The notes under the pieces are model-generated. The model was not told where the DNA came from, did no database searches, and saw only the letters and a list, made by a program, of their open reading frames with translations. A stretch of 64,000 nt of DNA. Source: Macrostomum hystrix (lineage: Eukaryota; Platyhelminthes; Macrostomidae). A program made the position numbers and the translations under genes. Of the stretch, positions 12,944-24,099 are shown piece after piece; the stretch's first letter is position 1, and the number at the start of each line of letters is the position of its first letter. Location: NCBI GenBank assembly GCA_950097015.1, contig CATNEN010000009.1, positions 188,501 through 252,500 of the forward strand, read 5' to 3'.

Positions 12944-14200
12944 ATGTGAGCGGCAACACAGTTTACATTGAAACATCTTAATTAATCGCTTCGCTAAATT
13001 CGAATTTCTGCTATATGCAGGCTACTACTAGTAGAGCCATGTGTGTCGTTAAGTCCAGAATACTCGTACCTGTGCGTTCATGAGCATGAACTCCTTCTGG
13101 ACTAGGTAATATTGTTTTTTATGTTTTGTTATTTATAATAATAGTAGTGCTAAACAGCACTTGCTTATTGTTTGTTTCTCAAAGTAAATTTATCGTGAAA
13201 AGGCTGGTCTGATAAGTTCCAATTCTTTTTCATCCTACTACTAGATTGGAGACCCTCTGCTAGCTCGTATTTGTGATTGGAGTGCAGCTAACAGTTCGCA
13301 CGGAAAACTGTCTTGCTTCCATAACTGACTTGTTTGAAATTCGCATTAACATGCAAAAATTCACCTAATCTCGATAATTGCATCACAAAAGGCATGTTCT
13401 ATTTTTTTCCCGACAGAACCTACTTTCAGTCTTATCCTTCACTCGCATCAAACCGCATATTTTCTATATACGCTCCATACATATCCAAAGCGCATAGCAA
13501 CCCCTAAAATTTGAGCCTAAATTTAGTGAAATCATTGCACCTACCACACATTGTTGTTTCAAAACTTTACCCAGTTTATTAACGCAAGGAGGATCCCTTG
13601 TTGTTTCAACGTTTTACAGTTTAATTCTACAAGTTACAGTTCCTCCTTGAATAAATTCCCTATATGTACTCGTAAAAGCGATAAGAAGTTTTTCACTATC
13701 CCCAAGCTAACCAATCAGCAAAGAAATATATCCCTGTTCGTCTAATCGTCTCACAATAACCCTTTCAATGTACCTCTTTTGACAAATGTCTTCTCTTGGT
13801 TTGGAAAATAAACTCATAAATAGTTGAAAATGTACCAAATTAATCCCGACTCTGAAACTTCATTTCTTTTAACCACTTCGTCAAAACAAGTGGTTTTTTA
13901 TTTTCTGCAAAACGGAAGTAATTTGCGAAGCGGCATGCCTTTGCAACCGAAACTATCCTCATTAAGTTCAGGAATTGGAGAGTTAGACAGATCTGTGCTT
14001 GAACAGCTCTCTATAGCTAAACATATACGAGTAGCTCGCATATAGCGAGAGACACACGGTTCAAGAGAAGTCCGCGAGTAAAAATGGAAGATAATTGATA
14101 CTAAGAAAGGTTTGACTATACTGTGTAGAGTAAAGGCAGCTAATATAAGATCAGAACGCAGACAAGAGATTATAATAAGAGAAAGGAAAAAGAGAAAGCC
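12944..14200. other. Intergenic region
   Basis: AT-rich 3' flank of the four-TM gene. I see no exon. TACTCGTA/TACGAGTA octamers are at 13061, 13667 and 14026. Confidence 0.4.
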
Positions 14201-15960
14201 GATTAGTGCAGATCGATGAGGGCGCTTCACGTGTACACAGCGGAGGCCTAGGCCCGGCCCGCTGCTGCACCCGTCAAGGCCCCAGCGAATTTGGCGCTGC
14301 AGTTGCTTGTTGGAGAAGGGCAAGATGGGCTGAGCGCAGCTTGACCTGACGACCTTCAGAGCTTCAACTGGCCACGTCTCGGCGAATGTAAAACCAGACG
14401 CGCTAATAGGACATGGACATTTGAAGCGCCTGGGTTCGAAAGGGCCTGTTAAGGATTGTGTACTCTCACTTACCGATGTTAGAAGTGACTGCGTACGAAC
14501 GAGGGCAGGTGGCTATTGAAGAGACCTCCGCTGTCCGTCGCTTCCTTTTACAGAGATCTGCAGACCCCCACCTACTCTGCTATTGGATGACTGCTTCGAA
14601 AATCGATCCTATACCGATCTGTTTAGTAAGGTGAGGTGATGTGAGGGAAGAGGGGTTGGGTCGGGGGGATAATGGAAGCCAGTGAGAATCGATTTTTTTG
14701 GTTGTGTAACATTTAGGTCCAAAGAAAGGGTGCTTGGGCCGAACCTCATGGGTATGCGGGGCCTGAGGGTTGCATAACACTTTCGTCCTTGCTGGCGGCT
14801 TGCTTTGCCTGTGTGCGCCATGTAATTCTTCTGTGGTGATACGCCTCAGAAGAATTGGGCAAAGGCGGTCGAGCCTATCGTGCCCTGCCTTCCTACGAGT
14901 ATTATAAACCATTGTCTCTGTCTCTGGCGTAACACTTGAACCCGCTGGGGCTTTGGATTTTAGATCCTTAATAGAAAGGGAGACAAACAGGAAAATTGAA
15001 CTGGATGATAGGGATGATGCAATGGTCCAAATTATTCGAAAGGAGGTTGTTCTGTTCAATTTGATCTAAAAGTGAACACGTACATCCGAATGGAACTTGC
15101 GAATTGCGCAATGACAGCTAGGGCGTCACATTGAATTAGCCGAAGGTTATAAGGTGATTGCAAGCTAGGAGATAAAAGTAAGAATGACTCAATAGCTGCC
15201 TCATGGGTGGCAAGGAATCAGAGAGCTATAGGCGATCCCTGGGTCCATTGTTACTCAGACAAAATTGCGATGGAGCCTCTTCAATTACTATAGCATGTGC
15301 GTATCGAGTTAGAGAACAGAATTATCTTACCGAGTCTTCCTGCTCCAAGTATTCGGGACTGAATGGGCCAGTTCTGTGTGGGTTGTGGCTGGGTGGGCTA
15401 TCCATGAACTTTCAACGATCTGAATTTTAAACAGCAGAGACCCCCACCAGTTCCAGCCATCGGATATCACTGGGTTGGGCCGCCCAGGTGATTCAGATTG
15501 CAGGCCTGGCAACAGTTGGCCTCCAAAAGAGCCAGAGCGGCTTGGCCCGGGTTCAGTAACGTGAGACTCGGCGCTCGTTTTTAATAGGCTCGCAAACTGA
15601 TAAAGAGACTCCCGGCCCTGAAATGTAGCAAAACACTCGCTGTTGAGGGCAGTGTGGAGTGGCGAGCGCTGAGTCACGGTGCCCTCTCTGATTGAATGGG
15701 CCCAGTGGGATGCAATGGAACTCGCGTCTCAGCCTCGAGTGAGTCAAAGGAGGGCAGGACTTGGACGAAATCCAGACCGAAGATTCGCTTTCTTTGTTGC
15801 GAGCGATTTTTCAGTCGAGCAGGACCTCGGCGCTGCCTGAATTGAAAATGGAATCCACAGGGAAACACATTTGATAGCATGCAATCGGCTCTTGCTTTAT
15901 CCTCGGCCAACAGTCTATTCTTACCTAATAAAGCATTCTATTCTACTTAAGGAACTAAGT
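14201..15960. other. GC-rich block of unknown origin
   Basis: Base composition rises sharply compared with both flanks. Several mid-length frames are open (for example minus 14580-15059 and 15327-15910), but none matches a family I recognise and no splice structure stands out. It could be a decayed mobile element or an unrecognised lineage-specific gene. Confidence 0.3.
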
Positions 15961-16769
15961 GAAAGCTTCATACAGAAATATATCTGGAGAATGATGGAGG
16001 TGTAAAATTGCATGGCGTTATGGCGTGAAGCCATGCCATAATTATCATATCGGTGCGCAAACAACCCAGTGTGAGATGACTATCTGCGGCCCTTTCATTC
16101 GGCCAATTCCTAATGCTTATCTAGATTCTTAATTGTATACCGTGATAACGGAGAACAGAGTCTAAAAGACTCACCTTGTCGACTCACTTTCGTCACTTCA
16201 GAGCTTCGGAATTCTCCAGTTTGTAATTTCCTAACTCATTTTGACAATTCATATGAATTGCAACATAAATGTCTTGGGAAACGGAAGGAGGCAAATCTGG
16301 GAATACGGATAATTTAAATGATGCTAGTGCATTGTTTTGCACAAATTAGTCTAGCACCACTTACGGTTATAGGGCGGGAAAATTACTTTTCTTTAAAAAA
16401 GTTTGAGGCTGGTCTTGCTTGAGAAATCTAATCGGAGATAGGATTTTTACGGCTCAAATATCGTGATAGCTTTTTGTTCGATGTAGATCTAAAGCTCTTT
16501 TATCACAACTCACAACTTATGTCTGATAATAGAAAGGGAAAACAAAAAGCTAGTTTCCGAGTGGTTTTCTTGTCACATGAGCTCAATTTTTAGGCCCGGC
16601 GGATCAGGGCATGTAGATAAAAGAAAAATGAAAATATGAAATAGATTCTTTCACAAATGAAGCTAGTTAAAAAGATTAAGTTAAATTAAAGATTAGTTAA
16701 AAGATTAAGCTATAAAAAAGAAACTAGTGAATCATTTTTAGCCCGTGACATGCCTTGAATCAAACAATG
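15961..16769. other. AT-rich spacer
   Basis: No coding signal is visible. A small palindromic stretch around 16010-16040 (GGCGTTATGGCGTGAAGCC region) is the only local structure. Confidence 0.4.
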
Positions 16770-16774
16770 CCGTC

Positions 16775-19680
16775 TGATCTGGTGTCACTTTCGTCTGTTG
16801 TATGCCACTGTCCTCTGATATATTCCCCTATCGTCTGGTGTATCCCACTGTCGTCTGACATATCCCCCTGTCCTCTGATATATTCCCCTATCGTCCGGTG
16901 TATCCCACTATCATCTGATATATTCCCCTATCGTCCGGTGTATCCCACAGTCCTCTGATATATTCCCCTATCGTCCGGTGTATCCCACTGTCGTCTGATA
17001 TATTCCCCTATCGTCCGGTGTATCCCCCTGTCCTCTGATATATTCCCCTATCGTCCGGTGTATCCCACTGTCGTCTGACATATCCCCCTGTCCTCAGATA
17101 TATTCCCCTATCGTCCGGTGTATCCCACTGTCGTCTGACATATCCCCCTGTCCTCAGATATATTCCCCTATCGTCCGGTGTATCCCACTGTCGTCTGACA
17201 TATCCCCCTGTCCTCAGATATATTCCCCTACTATCGTCCGGTGTATCCCACTATCATCTGATATATTCCCCTATCGTCCGGTGTATCCCACTATCATCTG
17301 ATATATTCCCCTATCGTCCGGTGTATCCCACTATCAACTGATATATTCCCCTATCGTCCGGTGTATCCCACTATCATCTGATATATTCCCCTATCGTCCG
17401 GTGTATCCCACTATCATCTGATATATTCCCCTATCGTCTGGTGTATCCCACTGTCCTCTGATATATTCCCCTAACGTCTGGTGTATCCCACTGTCGTCTG
17501 ACATATCCCCCTGTCCTCTGATATATCCCACTATCGTCTGGTGTATCCCACTGTCCTCTGATATATTCCCCTATCGTCCGGTGTATCCCACTGTCCTCTG
17601 ATATATTCCCCTATCGTCCGGTGTATCCCACTGTCGTCTGACATATCCCACTGTCGTCTGATATATTCCCCTGTCGTCTGGTATATCCCACTATCGTCTG
17701 ATATATCCCACTATCGTCAGTTTTATCCCACTATCGTCTGACATATCCCACATTTGTCTGATATCCCCCTGTCGTCTGACATATCCCACAGTCGTCTGAT
17801 ATATCCCACAGTCGTCTGGTATATCCCACAATCGTCTGACATACCCCCCTGTCGTCTGACATATCCCACAATCGTCTGATATATCCCACAGTCGTCTGAC
17901 ATATCCCCCTGTCGTCTGACATATCCCACAGTCGTCTGACATATCCCCCTGTCGTCTGACATATCCCAAAATCGTCTGATATATCCCACAGTTGTCTGAC
18001 ATATCCCCCTGTCGTCTGACATGTCCCACAGTCGTCTGACATATCCCACAGTCGTCTGATATATCCCACAATCGTCTGATATATCCCACTATCGTCTGAT
18101 TTATCCCACAATCGTCTGACATATCCCACAGTCGTCTGATACTCGTATATCCCACTATCGTCTGATATATCCCACTATCGTCTGATTTATCCCACAATCG
18201 TCTGACATATCCCACAGTCGTCTGATACTCGTATATCCCACTATCGTCTGATATATCCCACAATCGTCTGTTTTATCCCACTATCGTCTGACATATCCCC
18301 CTGTCGTCTGACATATCCCAAAATCGTCTGATATATCCCACAGTTGTCTGACATATCCCCCTGTCGTCTTACATGTCCCACAGTCGTCTGACATATCCCA
18401 CAGTCGTCTGATATATACCACAGCCGTCTGATATATCCCACAATCGTCTGATATATCCCACAGTTGTCTGACATATCCCCCTGTCGTCTTACATGTCCCA
18501 CAGTCGTCTGACATATCCCACAGTCGTCTGATATATACCACAGTCGTCTGATATATCCCACAATCGTCTGATATATCCCACTATCGTCTGATTTATCCCA
18601 CAGTCGTCTGACATATCCCACAGTCGTCTGGTATATACCACAGTCGTCTGATATATCCCACAGTTGTCTGACATATCCCCCTGTCGTCTTACATGTCCCA
18701 CAGTCGTCTGATATATCCCACTATCGTCTGATTTATCCCACAGTCGTCTGATATATCCCACAATCGTCTGATATATCCCACAGTCGTCTGATATATCACA
18801 CAGTTGTCTGACATATCCCCCTGTCGTCTTACATGTCCCACAGTCGTCTGACATATCCCAAAATCGTCTGATATATCCCACAATCGTCTGATATATCCCA
18901 CAGTCGTCTGATATATCCCACAATCGTCTGATATATCCCACTATCGTCTGATTTATCCCACAATCGTCTGACATATCCCACAGTCGTCTGATATATCCCA
19001 CTATTGTCTGATATATCCCACAATCGTCTGTTTTATCCCAATATCGTCTGACATATCCCACATTTGTCTGATATCCCCCTGTCGTCTGACATATCCCACA
19101 GTCGTCTGATATATCCCACAATCGTCTGATATATTCCACAGTCGTCTGACATATCCCACAATCGTCTGATATATCCCACAGTCATCTGACATATCCCACA
19201 GTCGTCTGATATATCCCACAGTCGTCTGATATATCCCACAGTCGTCTGACATATCCCACAGTCGTCTGACATATCCCAAAGTGGTCTGACATATCCCACA
19301 ATCGTCTGATATATCCCTCTATCGTCTGATTTATCCCACAATCGTCTCACATATCCCACAGTCGTCTGACATATCCCACAGTCGTCTGACATATCCCACT
19401 GTCGTCTGACATATCCCACAGTCGTCTGATATATCCCACAATCGTCTGATATATCCCACAATCGTCTGATATATCCCACAATCGTCTGATATATCCCACA
19501 ATTGTCTGATATATCCCACAGTCGTCTGACATACCCCCCTGTCGTCTGACATATCCCACAATCGTCTGATATATCGCACAGGCGTCTGACATATCCCCTG
19601 TCGTCTGACATATCTCACAGTCGTCTGACATATCCCACAATCGTCTGATATATCTCACTATCGTCTGATTTATCCCACTC
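16775..19680. repeat. 20-bp satellite, about 145 copies
   Basis: The core unit is CAGTCGTCTGATATATCCCA and variants, in strict 20-bp phase for about 2.9 kb. The left part (to about 17690) has a TATTCCCCTATCGTCCGGTG variant arranged as 60-bp trimers. The right part is dominated by CCCACA-type units with A/G and T/C variants. Three units equal 20 codons, so long minus-strand frames rich in RRLWD and SDDCG repeats are open by arithmetic. There is no evidence that they are translated. Confidence 0.95.
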
Positions 19681-19689
19681 AAGTAGAAG

Positions 19690-20332
19690 TAGCTCATGTA
19701 GCCTAGGCTATAATAGTCCTTCTAGAGCTCTAATTCGTGAGTTCCTTGATAGTAGACATGTATACAAGCGTATGCTAATAAGTATTTGCTGCTTGCGGCG
19801 TCATGCAGTTTAAATACTCGGTAGCCTGAAAATAATCCTTCTAACAAGCTTTTTGAATCGTGCTCTAACTGACAGTTAGCTATATAAACTCAATTCATAT
19901 TCTTCTCACCAGCTTCCAGCCAGCTTCACACTCCGGTTCAGCCAAAACTAAGCTCGCTAATTTATGAAAAGTAATTAATAGCCGTACCGAGACAAAAAAC
20001 GCAAGCTATTCGCTTGCCAAATTCTCTAACACAAATAAGAGGTCGGTGTAAAATGTTAGGTTACGTACACAGTGACAAAATAATTGACGGTATTTTATCT
20101 GAAGTAAAAATTACGAGTATATTCAGATCTTTATGATGTAAAAGTGCGTGAAACTATGCATGCAGATTTATGCATGCAAAAATCTGAGATAATTTCACAG
20201 TTATGTGTATATGTATATACGTCCAGAAATATTCTCAACTCCCTACTATAAGTAGATATGGCTGACATTTTTGGTCAGAAGAGTTTGCTTTTTGTTAAAC
20301 AACATGGTAAGAACTCAATTAAACCGAGTTTC
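19690..20332. other. Intergenic, 3' flank of PAQR gene
   Basis: AT-rich sequence with no supported exon. It contains a TACGAGTA octamer at 20112 and a short ATGCATGC-type inverted repeat near 20156-20178. Confidence 0.4.
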
Positions 20333-21478
20333 TTATTCGCTAGCGATTCTGGCGTCCCTACAGCTTTCTACAGCATTGGACCGGAAGCTTGTATCGTAGC
20401 GGAATGCCTTTGCATAGAGAGAAACAATACACAGGTTGAATACAAAGGCCACGGCCAAGCCCCAACAGGCTGTGTGCACAGAGACCCAATCGCCAGCACG
20501 CTTGCTGAACAGCAGGGGGCTGTCACTGGAGATCAAGTTGAACATGCTGATGAGCAACAGGCAGTGGGATGCCGTGGCCAGGCAGTGGAACAACTGGTGG
20601 CTGTGGAGCAACAAGTCAAAGCGACCAGGCCAGACACACTCGGGGAAGCAGGTGCCGTAGCACAGAATGGCCAGTGCGAATACGGTGTAGGGCGCCACGC
20701 CCAGCATGTCAGGCTCATCAGAGCTCAGTAGCTGTCGCTCAATGACGGGTGCCAGGCCAAAAAGCAAAAAGCAGCTGGATGGGCCGAACATTAGCAAGCT
20801 AGTTGACAGGTTGTAACGGCGCCTGTAGGCAGCCAGCGCCAGGCTGAAGCTGGCGGACATGCTGATGGCCCCGAACACAAGTGCTGGAATGGTGATTGGT
20901 CCGATGAGGCGGAAGTAGCGCTGTGAGCTGAAAAAGGCCACACTCAGGACGTTAATCGCATAGCCGGCGAGACCCACTGTGGCATTGTCGGCGAAGAAGA
21001 CTAGGCAGTGGCAGAGCTCCGAGTGGTTGTGCACAAGATGCGCCACGGCGGACGCGGCGTGCATCAGGGCCGAGGCGGCACAGAAGACCCAGGTCAGGTG
21101 CACGTCTCTGTCATCTGCCGTGGCCGGCAGTCGCAAAGTGAGGGCGATGCTGAGGCTCAGAACGATAAGGCTGCCCAGCGCGTGGCTCAGCCAGTTGAGC
21201 GTCTCATTATGAAGGTGGAATGCGCTGCGCAGGTAGTAGTAACCGCTACGGCCGGTGTGCCGATAGCCACTAAAGATGCCGAACTCGCGCATCACGGGAT
21301 GCACATCCATCCGCTCTGTTGTTTCTTGCCAGCAGATCCGCCGCTGTAGCTGGGAAAAACGCAACAAACTGGCGAACCACTGCTTCTGGCACTGTTGCAG
21401 CAGGTCCTGGCACCGCATTGTGCGTGCTGCCAGCAGACTCTCCGCCACACTTGTTAGCAACATCATGCTAGTCGCCAT
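20333..21478 (-). CDS. PAQR-family seven-transmembrane receptor (membrane progestin receptor type)
   Basis: A single uninterrupted minus-strand exon encodes 381 residues from the ATG at 21478. The frame also extends eight codons upstream to a GTG. Hallmarks are in the family order: GYRHTG near residue 71, HNETLNWLSH near 90, the Ser/His pair in SALMHAASAVAHL near 137-149, the FFADNATVGLAGY segment near 161, and the C-terminal PECVWPGRFD and SHQLFH motifs near 279-298. About seven hydrophobic segments are present. Family members are plasma-membrane or ER receptors for steroids or related lipids, and the GYR/HNET form is closest to the progestin-receptor subgroup. Ligand specificity cannot be read from the sequence. 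Lack of introns is shared by some vertebrate members, so it need not be a retrocopy. No frameshift or missing key residue was seen. Confidence 0.9.
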   Translation of the reverse strand: MATSMMLLTSVAESLLAARTMRCQDLLQQCQKQWFASLLRFSQLQRRICWQETTERMDVHPVMREFGIFSGYRHTGRSGYYYLRSAFHLHNETLNWLSHALGSLIVLSLSIALTLRLPATADDRDVHLTWVFCAASALMHAASAVAHLVHNHSELCHCLVFFADNATVGLAGYAINVLSVAFFSSQRYFRLIGPITIPALVFGAISMSASFSLALAAYRRRYNLSTSLLMFGPSSCFLLFGLAPVIERQLLSSDEPDMLGVAPYTVFALAILCYGTCFPECVWPGRFDLLLHSHQLFHCLATASHCLLLISMFNLISSDSPLLFSKRAGDWVSVHTACWGLAVAFVFNLCIVSLYAKAFRYDTSFRSNAVESCRDARIASE

Positions 21479-22426
21479 CGATGTTGTGGGGATTGTGCAC
21501 ACGTAGCTACTCGTAGTTATCCTAGGTTTAACTGGGTCTCACGTCTTGACGCTCTGGGTCTCGAAAATTCGCGACTTTTCAAGGCTTGAGACGAAAAGTA
21601 AGGGCAGAAGGGCGAGTGGGGTTGCAATCCGTGTGAAACCCAGGCAACGCAAAAGAGACCACAACGACAAACAATGGAGCGAGCGCAAATGATTGTACAC
21701 TACAATTGTCTCTCTCCTCTCTCTAGCTCTGCAGTCAGTTGGATGGTCGCACTATTCGAGTTCCATGGGGGTAGAGGGGGAGGGACCTACAGAAATATAT
21801 GGTGGGTGTGGCAAGGAATGTACCCGTGAAGACAGCTCAGCGTTCCTACAGCTGGCTAGGAAAAAGTAAAAAATACAACTTTTGATGCTCAAGTGGTCCG
21901 CTTTGTATTGCTTGGAGCAGCTGCTGTTGTAATTATCGGCAGGTGACGACCTAGATTATGGATCGCTTTCATAGAATGTATAGAAAGTAGATCTAACAGT
22001 TTTTTGCCACCGAATTTTTCAATACTGTTTCGCGTTTTTTAATTTTGCTTCAATCGTCAAGTTTAGTATTAAAACAACATGCAGTGAGCAGCTCTGTGGA
22101 TGAATCTACCTCTTATTTCTCTACACTTGAGAGCGAAATACTTCTGACTCTGAGGCAAAAAAACGCATCAAAATGCCTTTCTACCCAAGTACACTTAGAC
22201 TCACTAGTACATTATGCGAGTGTACAGCAGAATGCACGCCCACTTTCTTACCCCGACTCGCATACCCTACCATATAGAGCCGTTGCCCTTGACAACCCAG
22301 AGAGCAGAGCTCTCTTGGCGGAATTTTAAAATGGCTAAGCCAGGGAGGGTGCTTCTACGTGCTTCTCGTTATACAGAAATTCGCATCAAAACGATTCTCA
22401 GGAGTTACGAGATCCGTTAGGCCAGC
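21479..22426. promoter_or_regulatory. Divergent intergenic region between PAQR gene and plus-strand ORF
   Basis: The 948-bp interval separates two divergently oriented genes and probably holds both promoters. Visible features are a CT-rich tract (CTCTCTCCTCTCTCTAG near 21710-21726), a G-rich GGGGGTAGAGGGGG stretch near 21766-21780, and a TACTCGTA octamer at 21508. No specific factor site can be assigned. Confidence 0.3.
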
Positions 22427-22867
22427 ATGAGCAACAGCGACTCAGACTGCACCTGCACTAGCAGCTGCTGTGAGCGGCATCACGGCAAGCAGCAGACGGT
22501 CATTCGATTCGAAGGTAGCTCAACAGAGACAGTCGCATACGCCAACACCTTTTGGCAGTCAGCGCAGATGGTGCCTACGCTGGAGTCCGGCCTCAGCTGC
22601 CCATCGGTGAGCCAGCGGCTGAAGCGGACCCCACCTGGTCACCATCCCATCAACATCTGCGCATCCAGCAAGCCATTTCCAAAGCAAGACGAGTTCCTGC
22701 AGCGAGTGCGAGACGAAGAGGAGCTTGACCGATTCACTCGGCTGCAGCGCAGTAAGGACCGCCAAGATGAACAGCGCGGCCTGTTCCAGAAGCAGCGAGT
22801 GGCCAACCAGGCCCGAGCGGAACAGCTCGCTCAGCTCCCAAAAGACAAGCTGCGGCAGACCCGCTGA
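22427..22867 (+). CDS. Hypothetical 146-residue protein
   Basis: One complete open frame begins at an ATG six nt after a TTAG acceptor-like site and ends at TGA. I do not recognise a family. The N-terminal 25 residues are Ser/Cys-rich with CTCTSSCCERHH, a possible metal-binding cluster. The C-terminal third, from about residue 84 (PKQDEFLQRVRDEEELDRFT), is strongly charged and likely one long helix rich in Arg, Gln, Glu and Lys. There is no signal peptide or membrane segment. Codon usage is GC-rich like the neighbouring genes and unlike the surrounding DNA, which supports it being real. A small cytoskeletal or ciliary helper protein is possible but unproven. Confidence 0.6.
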   Translation: MSNSDSDCTCTSSCCERHHGKQQTVIRFEGSSTETVAYANTFWQSAQMVPTLESGLSCPSVSQRLKRTPPGHHPINICASSKPFPKQDEFLQRVRDEEELDRFTRLQRSKDRQDEQRGLFQKQRVANQARAEQLAQLPKDKLRQTR

Positions 22868-24099
22868 GGCTATCTGTGTGGCTCACGAATCCGTGACTAC
22901 CGACCAGCAGTCTCTGTCTGAACCGGGAAATATTTCAGACACTTTAGATAGGCAAAAAGGACTGGACTCTTTTCCACTAGAAAGCTATATGATTTTCATT
23001 CTAATTAAGAAACAAATAGCAAAACATTATATTGCAAGAGGGAATCTAAATATAAAGGTTGTAAATATATTATTCCAAGATGCTTGCTCACCGGTAAACA
23101 ACAGCACAATCGAACCAGAACTCCCGGTGAAACTTCTATCCTAGCTGCCGTTCTGGTATCCCAGGACTCATGAGTCTCGGAGTCAGAATAAGACCGCATA
23201 CAAACGCAACAAGACTTTGCTTCATACATTTAATGAGTGCACAAATAGTAACCAGAAGCGTGTTTATTAGATTATAAAGAAACGTAACTCTCCAGGCCAG
23301 AGCACTAAAATAACGCCACGAATCACTGTAAAACTAAAAAATTGAGTAGGCACGCGAAAAATCAAGAATTACAGATAAACTACGGGATTATCAGACACTT
23401 AAATATTTACAATGCAAATTATAGATATGACATTGGCATCCTACATATGATTATGAAAACTGAGATTCAGTCAAGTGTGATAATGAGACGGGATGAAACA
23501 GATGGGAACGTTCCATTAAGGAATGGCATAGTAGCCATTGTACTGATGTGACAAGATAATTGAATTTAGAATTTCGCCATTGGATTATTTAATCAAAGGT
23601 TTGAAATCCCATAAAAACTACTCATGAAATGCTTTAAAAAGTAACAGAGGAACAGAATTTGCACAATAAATCATAGCCCTAAATGAGAATGCTAAGATTA
23701 CAAATTGAAATGACTCTGCACTAATAAAACCGCCCAGTTCGGGAAGGGGATTGTGAGGACAGGGCTCAAAAATAGCAATTAACTATCCTACACAACCCAG
23801 AACGGCCAGAAGACATATTAGAAGCACACACAAAAATATGATCTGCTAAGAACATGAATCATCTCCGGAAGCTATTGCACACAAGGATAACGGGCGCCAA
23901 GCAGCATACTGCCATTACAAGTCAGTTAAATGCACTGCGAATCGCTCTTAATGCGCAACAAGTATTAAAATACGCTTACGCTTAAAAGTATAGAAACTTA
24001 CCTGAACCTGAATAAGTTATCAACTATTAACCTGAAAGGGCGATGCAATCAGCAATTTAATTGTTAAAATGACTAAAGCACAAAGTTATACTTGATCAT
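22868..24099. other. Intergenic region
   Basis: AT-rich DNA between the plus-strand hypothetical gene and the 3' end of the ADAR gene. No exon or repeat array could be supported. Confidence 0.4.

Noticed and set aside
12757-12981. Alternative exon 3 frame of the four-TM gene starting at the ATCAG acceptor at 12777
   Set aside because: It breaks the phase or gives a non-hydrophobic frame; the CCCCTGCAG acceptor at 12803 restores a complete fourth membrane segment.
16775-19680. CRISPR-like array
   Set aside because: There are no unique spacers between the repeats, and the DNA is clearly eukaryotic.
17691-19697. Long overlapping minus-strand frames with RRLWD/SDDCG repeats as a repeat protein
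   Set aside because: The 20-bp satellite gives 60-bp in-frame periods in several frames at once. Open frames are a result of the arithmetic, with no start context, flanking unique coding sequence or splice support.
20258-21506. Plus-strand frames opposite the PAQR gene
   Set aside because: Shadows of a GC-rich single-exon gene with strong family motifs on the minus strand.
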